64,000 nucleotides of DNA, from contig OY992536.1 in NCBI GenBank assembly GCA_963921195.1, positions 319,441,038-319,505,037 of the forward strand, written 5' to 3'. The notes beneath the pieces were generated by a model. That model was not told the DNA's origin. It ran no database searches and saw only the letters and a program-made list of their open reading frames with translations. Below are positions 57,928 to 64,000 of the stretch, piece by piece. Within the stretch, counting starts at the first letter, position 1. Each line of letters opens with the position of its first letter. Source of the DNA: Pegoplata infirma. Taxonomy: Eukaryota; Arthropoda; Insecta; Diptera; Anthomyiidae. The position numbers were made by a program, and so were the translations under genes.

Positions 57928-59490
57928 ATACACGCAAAAAAAATCCTATTTGGACAATTTTTATACCCTCCAACCACAGCATGGGCACAGACTAATACAG
58001 ACTCGACATATATGACAGGTCGTTTGTTTATTTTTGGTATGACCCAAAGACCATTTTTGGGAATATGGAGTTAGGAATCAATTGTATATGATTAATATGT
58101 CCTCTTTCCAAATCCGTAATCTATTTTTTTTATATATCGTATAAATTAGAAGATATCCAGCCCTAACTTTGCTTCATATCGCCAATATTAACATTGTCTT
58201 AACATTGGTTTGCTGCATACGCCAATTTTCTGCACATGCAGCAAATTTTACACCTAAAAGTTAAAATATTTTTCTCTACTTTTGTTTTGATGCATATAAC
58301 GTTGAAAGGGTGCATATCAAAACAAACTAAAAATTGACGTTTGGTTATTGGTGTGACCCATAAACCATTTGCCAAATGGAATTAGGAATCAATTGTTTAT
58401 GATTGTTATGCACTTTATTTTCATCCGGAATGAATTTTTCGTAAGAATTAAAAGATATCCAGCCCCAACTTTGCAAATTATAGCCAAAATTAAAGATAAT
58501 TTAATAAGGTAAACTCAGGTTGACTTTGAACCACGTGAAAGAAAATTAAATTTTTTTAAGAAAATATTCATTTAAACGGGATATGGAGCAAAACGCGACC
58601 AAGACTTTTTATGTTAAAATCATTATAACTTTTGATATCTTGTGCAAAAACGTATAAAAATTTATATTTTTTCTTAGAACATTTTAAGCAATCGATACAC
58701 AAAGTAAAAAACAAATCTATCGTGTAGATTTTTAATAAAGTTGATGAGAAGTTTCTTTTTCGTTTTTCTCAAAACAAAGTAAATGGTCTTTGGGGCATAC
58801 CAAAAATAAGCAAACGAGGTGTCAAAAAAGTACTTTTTAACCATATGGTTAATGTTTTCAAATTATTATACGAATTAGGTTAGAAAGAGAAAGCTGATAT
58901 AACGCGCCATAAGAAAAATGGATGCCAGATCGGTTTTTGTTGTTTCACTCACTCCTAAGTCGTAGAAAGTGTTGCCATGTTAGCGTAAAAAGGACTAAAA
59001 CCGCTGTGTTTTCTCCTAAAATCGCTTAGTTTTCCCCAATTTTTCTTATAAAACTCTACTGTCGAGTCTGTACACAGCGGTTTTTAGTCCGTTTTTTGTT
59101 GGCATAATTATCAGTGTTCTACCATACAAAGATCACATTAGTGTTAACGCTCAAAATTCTAGAAGTTAAAAATTAACTTGCATACATTGTGAATGATTCT
59201 CTTATTGTTAATGGCTCTATTTGGTATTAATAAAAAAATAAATGTTTTTGTCTTGCTTTCAAGCTAAATTGCATTTAGTAAACTAATTTTATCAATATTT
59301 CATCAAAAAAGTGTAATATTTTACAAAACTATTCCAAACGACGCTAAATTAAATTGAGAAATTAATGGAAGTTAACGTTTCGTTTTTTTCGTTTTCATGC
59401 ATGTCAACAATCTAAGTTTGCCAACAAAAAATGCCTTTTGTGTTAATTTATGAAAGTTTTTTGCTCACTCCGATACAGACTATTTTTTGA
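57928..59490. mobile_element. Possible TA-flanked element with nested inverted repeats
   Basis: The left end TACACGCAAAAAAAATC and the right end ATTTTTTGAGTGTA resemble the TACACTCA families. Inside, 58013-58057 (TGACAGGTCGTTTGTTTATT...) is mirrored at 58781-58824, GACTCGACA at 57990s is mirrored near 59060, and a palindrome lies at 58972-59104 (GGACTAAAACCGC/GCGGTTTTTAGTCC). The exact hierarchy was not resolved. Confidence 0.45.
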
Positions 59491-60000
59491 GTGTAGTTAA
59501 AAAAAAAATAGCTCGATCTAGCTACAAAATAGCTAAGTTGACAACAGTGTTTACAGCACCACTTTACAACACTAATTATGTGCTCTTAACAACACTACCA
59601 TTTTCATCAAACCTCACCTCGATTCATCAAACCTCACCACACCAATTTAAAAAAAAAAAGTTTTGTTTTGGTTTGTTAATGTTTCATTCCAAGCGTTTCA
59701 AATTAGTTAAAATCAAATTAAGAGTAGAAACAGAACAAGTCCGGCACGACTTTTTCCATACGATTTGACAGATAAAACCGGTGGCCGGCGCCGGTGTGAA
59801 ATAAAACTTGTTCTATTTTTTAAAGGTGGCAAAACTCATTCTAATTGGAAACCGTCCCCCGTGCCGTGCATGTTCTGTTCGTACTATAAAACCAAATACT
59901 TGTACAAAATATTGAATTTTAAGTAAAAATTTAAGAATATAAATCCGCAAAATTTTTTTACTGAACTTTGGAAAAAAAGTCAAAGGAAAAAAGTATGATT
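59491..60000. other. Non-coding, with left arm of a distant inverted repeat
   Basis: 59590-59700 (CATCAAACCTCACC..., AAGTTTTGTTTTGGTTTGTT) is mirrored at 63785-63900 (AAACAAACC, GGTGTGGTGAGGTTTAATG). This could mark the two ends of one interrupted element of about 4.3 kb that contains the satellites. A frame at 59487-59768 is not convincing. Confidence 0.4.
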
Positions 60001-60012
60001 TTGTCCAATTTA

Positions 60013-61760
60013 AGCGATTTTAGTTTTTTGGTCACCAACAAGCTCAGATTTACTCTTTCTCAATTCTGAAAAATTTTCAGAAAACTTTTAGAAATCGATT
60101 GCCGAGTTGGTCATTGCGGGCAAATTAGAAGTTTTTGATATATCATCCCTCAAACTTGAAATTTCCGAAAAAAGTAAGATTGTTTTAAAATTGAGCGATT
60201 TTAGTTTTTTGGTCACCAACAAGCACAGCTTTTCTGTGTCTCAATTCTGAATTCAGAAAATTATTCAGAAAACTTGTAGAAATCGAGTGTCAAGTTGGTC
60301 ATCGCATGCAAATTAGGAGTTTTTGATATATCATCCCTCAGACTTGAAATTTCCGAAAAAAAGTAAGATTTTTAAAATATTATATTATAAATATTTTTTG
60401 TGTCTCAATTCTGAATTCAGAAAATTATTCAGAAAACTTGTAGAAATCGACTGTCAAGTTGGTCATCACGTGCAAATTAGGAGTTTTTGATATATCATCC
60501 CTCAAACTTGAAATTTCCGAAAAAAGTACGATTTTTAAAAATTGAGCGATTTTAGTTTTTTGGTCACCAACAAGCTTAGATTTACTATTTCTCAATTCTG
60601 AATTCTGAAAAATTTTCAGAAAACTTGTAGAAATCGATTGCCGAGTTGGTCATTGCGGGCAAATTAGAAGTTTTTGATATATCATCCCTAGTGTTTGGGA
60701 ATTCCCGGACTTTTCAATTTCCCGGCAAACGGGAAAAAAATAATTCATTTCCCGGGATTCCCGGGAAATTTTCATTATTAATTTAAATCATAAAAAACAT
60801 TAAAATTTGATCAACTTTTTATTAAAAACAGTTTTATTGCAGATAAACAATTAATTAAAACATAAAAAATCAAAAAATAAAAGTTAAAAATCCTGAAATA
60901 CAATAAAAAAAAAATATTGCAACTTTTTTCCCCACAAAAAGTCGCAAAAAATAGCTAAAAATCGCAAAAAATGTAAAACAGCGTTATTCGAGCAAAAACT
61001 TTTATAGTTGGCAGCATTTTTAATATTTGTTCTGGAAATGTAAATTCTAGGTTCAAAATTTTTATATTTTTTTGACAGTCTTAGCAAAATTATCATTAAC
61101 CGACGTATGTTTATTTTTTGATTTTTTAAGTTTTTTCATGATATTGTCATACTTTTTACACTTGGTCAGTTTTCCTATGAATATGTATTTGCACTGTTCT
61201 TCCAAATAGAAAAAAATGCAAAAAAATAGCAAATGTAATTATACCTGTATGTAAAAAAAATTATAAAAATTAAATTAAAATAAACGTTTTTATGTAAAAT
61301 GGTTTATATTATAAAATTCCCGGATTTTCCGGGAAAAAATAAAAAAATTCCCGGGAATTCCCGTCAGTCTTTTCCCGGGAATTCCCGGGAAATCCAACCC
61401 GGGAATTCCCGGACCCCAAACACTAATCATCCCTCAAACTTGAAATTTCCGAAAAAAGTAAGATTTTTTTAAAATTGAGCGATTTTAGTTTTTTGGTCAC
61501 CAACAAGCACAGATTTTCTGTGTCTCAATTCTGAATTCAGAAAACTTGTAGAAATCGAGTGTCAAGTTGGTCATCGCGTGCAAATTAGGAGATTTTGATA
61601 TATCATCCCTCAAACTTTTTTTCCACATTTTTTCCAAATTGAGCGATTTTAGTTTTTTGGTCACCAACAAGCACAGACTTTCTGTGTCTCAATTCTGAAT
61701 TCAGAAAACTTTTAGAAATCAAGTTTTTCATAGCGGGCAAACTTAAAATTTCCGAAAAAA
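60013..61760. repeat. Satellite of about 165-181 bp unit, about six copies
   Basis: Each unit has AGCGATTTTAGTTTTTTGGT, CACCAACAAGC, TCTCAATTCTGA, CAGAAAACTTGTAGAAATCG, GTTGGTCAT and TGATATATCATCCCTCAAAC. Starts are at about 60013, 60194, 60545, 61478 and 61642; one unit near 60370 has lost its front half. The 60689-61425 transposon interrupts the array. Confidence 0.85.
60689..61425. mobile_element. hAT-like element TAGTGTTTGGG with GGGAATTCCCGG motifs
   Basis: Ends TAGTGTTTGGGAATTCCCGG and its close complement (CCCCAAACACTA), flanked by a perfect 8-bp duplication ATCATCCC (60681-60688, 61426-61433). The subterminal parts repeat CCCGGGAATTCCCGG. The 737-bp middle is AT-rich without an ORF of note. 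Inserted in the satellite. Confidence 0.88.
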
Positions 61761-61787
61761 GTACGATTTTTTCAAGAAAATTTTCTA

Positions 61788-62690
61788 TAGTAAATTTTCT
61801 ATAGTAATATAGTTTGATAACAAATTTTTCTATACTAAATTGTTTTCTTTAGAAAATTTTTTATAATAAATTTTTAAATAGAACATTTTTGATAATAAAT
61901 TTTTCTACGGAAAATTTTTGAAAATAAATGTTTCTAAAGAAAATTGTCGATGATAAATGTTGCTATAGAAAATTTTCGATGATAAATTATTCTGTAGAAA
62001 ATTTGAGATAATAAATTTTTCTATAGAAAAGTTTCGATAAAAAATTTTTTGATTTTAAATTGTTGCATGGAAAATTTTCAATACTAAATTTTTCTGTACA
62101 AATTTTTCGGTAGTAAATTTTTCTATAAAAAATTTTCGATAATAAATTTTTCTATAAAAAAAAAATTATAAGAAAATTTTTAATAATAAATTTTTTTCAT
62201 TGAAAATATTTAATAACAAATTTTTCCATAGAAAATTTTTGATAACATTTTTTTCTATGGAAAATTTTCGATAATAAATATTTCCAACGAAAATTTTCGA
62301 TGATAAATTTTGATATAGAAAATTTTCGATGATAAATTATTCTGTAAAAAATTTTTGATAAGAAATTTTTCTATAGGAAATTTTTGATAAGAAATTTTTC
62401 TATAGGAAATTTTTGATAAGAAATTTTTTGATTCTAAATTGTTGTATAGAAAATTTTCAATATTAAATTTTTCTATTGCAAATTTTCGATAATGAATTTT
62501 TAATAGTTAATTTATCTATAGAAAATTTTCGATAGTAAATTTTTCGATAGTAAATTTTTCGATAGAAAATTTTCGATAGTAAATTTTTCTATAGAAAATT
62601 TTCAATGGTAAATTTTTCTATAGAAGATTTTCGATGGTAAATTTTTCTATAGAAAATTTTCGATATTATTTTTTTAATAGAATTTTTTTT
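61788..62690. repeat. AT-rich array, about 30-bp unit
   Basis: About 28-30 diverged copies of TTTTCTATAGAAAATTTTCGAT followed by AATAAA. The unit is nearly self-complementary (CTATAG, AAAATTTT). It follows the 175-bp satellite directly. Confidence 0.85.
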
Positions 62691-62742
62691 TTTATTTTCA
62701 AATTATTTTTTCAATATTTTTTAATAACACAGCAAAAAAAAA

Positions 62743-62852
62743 TGGGGTAGAATTACATCCAAGGCTTTGGCTTTAAATATTGCTTGTTGGCTTTGGTTTT
62801 TACTATACACAAAAAAATCAAAGCTAAAGCCTTGGATGTAGTTCTTCCCTAA
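62743..62852. repeat. Palindromic MITE-like repeat
   Basis: GTAGAATTACATCCAAGGCT and TTGGCTTT are mirrored by AAAGCTAAAGCCTTGGATGT at the right. About 110 bp. Confidence 0.65.
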
Positions 62853-62869
62853 TTGTAGCACTACATCTA

Positions 62870-64000
62870 ATTACAACAAATGTAATTAAATACCAAAAAT
62901 AAAAAATAAACACATATATATTAATACTTATATACCATATACAAAAAACTAAAGTTAGAAGTCTTCATTTTCTGCCAATTACATATATCCCCTCTTCGTT
63001 CTCCAGCACTTCCTTTTTTATATTGTTCCCAATTTATATTTATTTCACTTTGTTTTTCAGTTCTTTTTAAGTTTTAAGTCTTATTTTCGTTTTTATTTTC
63101 TTTTTCACTTTAGTTTTTTATTTTTGTTTTTAATTTTTAATTTTATATTAGTTAATTTAATTATTTTCACTTAAATTAATTTCACAACTAGAGAAGTGAA
63201 AAAATGGACGTCTTTTTTTAATGAAACAATATTTTAACATTGTTTTTACTTAAAATAAAATTGCACAACTTTATTATATTTCTTGAAAAAAAAAACTTTA
63301 AATATCAAAAAACAAAATTGTTCAACTTTAAAATAACCATGAAAAATATTGTTTTTAATACAAATATTTGAACGAGATATTTTGAAAATTTTTAACGACT
63401 TTTAATGACAGCATATTAAACTTAAAGGGATCAATTTTAAATCAAAATTGTATGCAATTTTAAAACAAACATGTTATGTTAAAATCAATCAAAAACAATA
63501 TTAAAATTTAAATTTTTTCCAAAAATATGTAGAATACTTAAAATAAACATGGACATATTTGATTTAAATATGTTTTTTCCCCTCAGTGCAATTAAAAAAA
63601 ATCAATAAACCAATTTTTTGCCCCACTGTGCACAGGCTCGGTATTAAAATTAATCCAAACATTCTTGCTGTGCAAATAAAACAAATTAATTGCAGTAATT
63701 TTGGGGATTTTGTTTTACAAAATGGATAAAATTATCTGGCAGCACTGCCCAAAACTTTCAGTTTATTCACCATATTAAAGTACTACAGTGGAAATGAAAC
63801 ATTGAAAAACTAAAACAAACCTTTTTTTTCACCACACTAGGTGTGGTGAGGTTTAATGAAATGAGTTGAGGTTTTACAGAAACGGTTTGTTTTGGTTTGA
63901 TTTCTTCACAACGATAAAATAGTTTATACCAATACCAAATTCGCACTCATTTTTTTAAACATGTTTAACCACTTAAACATGTTTAAATTTAAACTTGTTA
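62870..64000. other. Non-coding end of window
   Basis: AT-rich with poly-pyrimidine tracts (63000-63160). It holds the right arm of the inverted repeat noted at 59590 (63785-63900). No gene, RNA or clear transposon boundary is seen. Confidence 0.4.

Noticed and set aside
60013..61760. CRISPR-like spaced repeats
   Set aside because: Eukaryotic context; units are contiguous satellite monomers of about 175 bp without unique spacers.

Overview
This is a window of AT-rich eukaryotic nuclear DNA. The two cellular genes match insect proteins, have small introns with GTAAGT-type donors, and sit among dense DNA transposons. A higher dipteran (a calyptrate fly such as a blow fly or muscid) is the best guess. 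That is an inference from family knowledge; no species is identified.

Genes: only two host genes are supported, arranged tail to tail. ndufaf4 (mitochondrial complex I assembly factor 4) lies on + from 33038 to 36427 in four exons. wdr61/SKI8 (seven-bladed WD40 protein of the SKI and PAF1 complexes) lies on - from 41151 to 36613 in five exons. Their stop codons are 185 bp apart. Both have one intron swollen by transposons.

A complete, very young LTR retrotransposon of the Ty3/Gypsy class occupies 41516-57154. It has 3,232-bp LTRs with only two differences seen between them, a 4-bp ACCC target duplication, a primer-binding site matching tRNA-Lys(CTT), gag, and pol in the -1 frame. A GGGAAAC slippery heptamer followed by a predicted H-type pseudoknot joins gag to pol. 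No env was found.

Most of the rest is non-autonomous DNA transposons stacked inside one another. From 11310 to 29850 at least eight successive insertions can be peeled apart by terminal inverted repeats (TIRs) and target-site duplications (TSDs): five with 7-8 bp or TA duplications in unbroken succession, and empty sites in sister copies that confirm two steps. Many hAT-like families each carry their own reiterated short motif near the ends (CACTCACG, ACCGTTACCG, CGATTAATCG, GGGAATTCCCGG and others).

Layout: 1-6686 old tandem repeats and hAT-like MITEs; 6687-10670 a TA-flanked element carrying two insertions; 11310-29850 the nested stack; 29860-32975 palindromic repeats and a CAGTGTTGGC hAT-like element ending just before ndufaf4; 33038-41151 the two genes; 41516-57154 the LTR element; 57155-64000 more MITEs, a roughly 175-bp satellite and a roughly 30-bp AT-rich array. 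No rRNA gene, intact tRNA gene or CRISPR array was seen.
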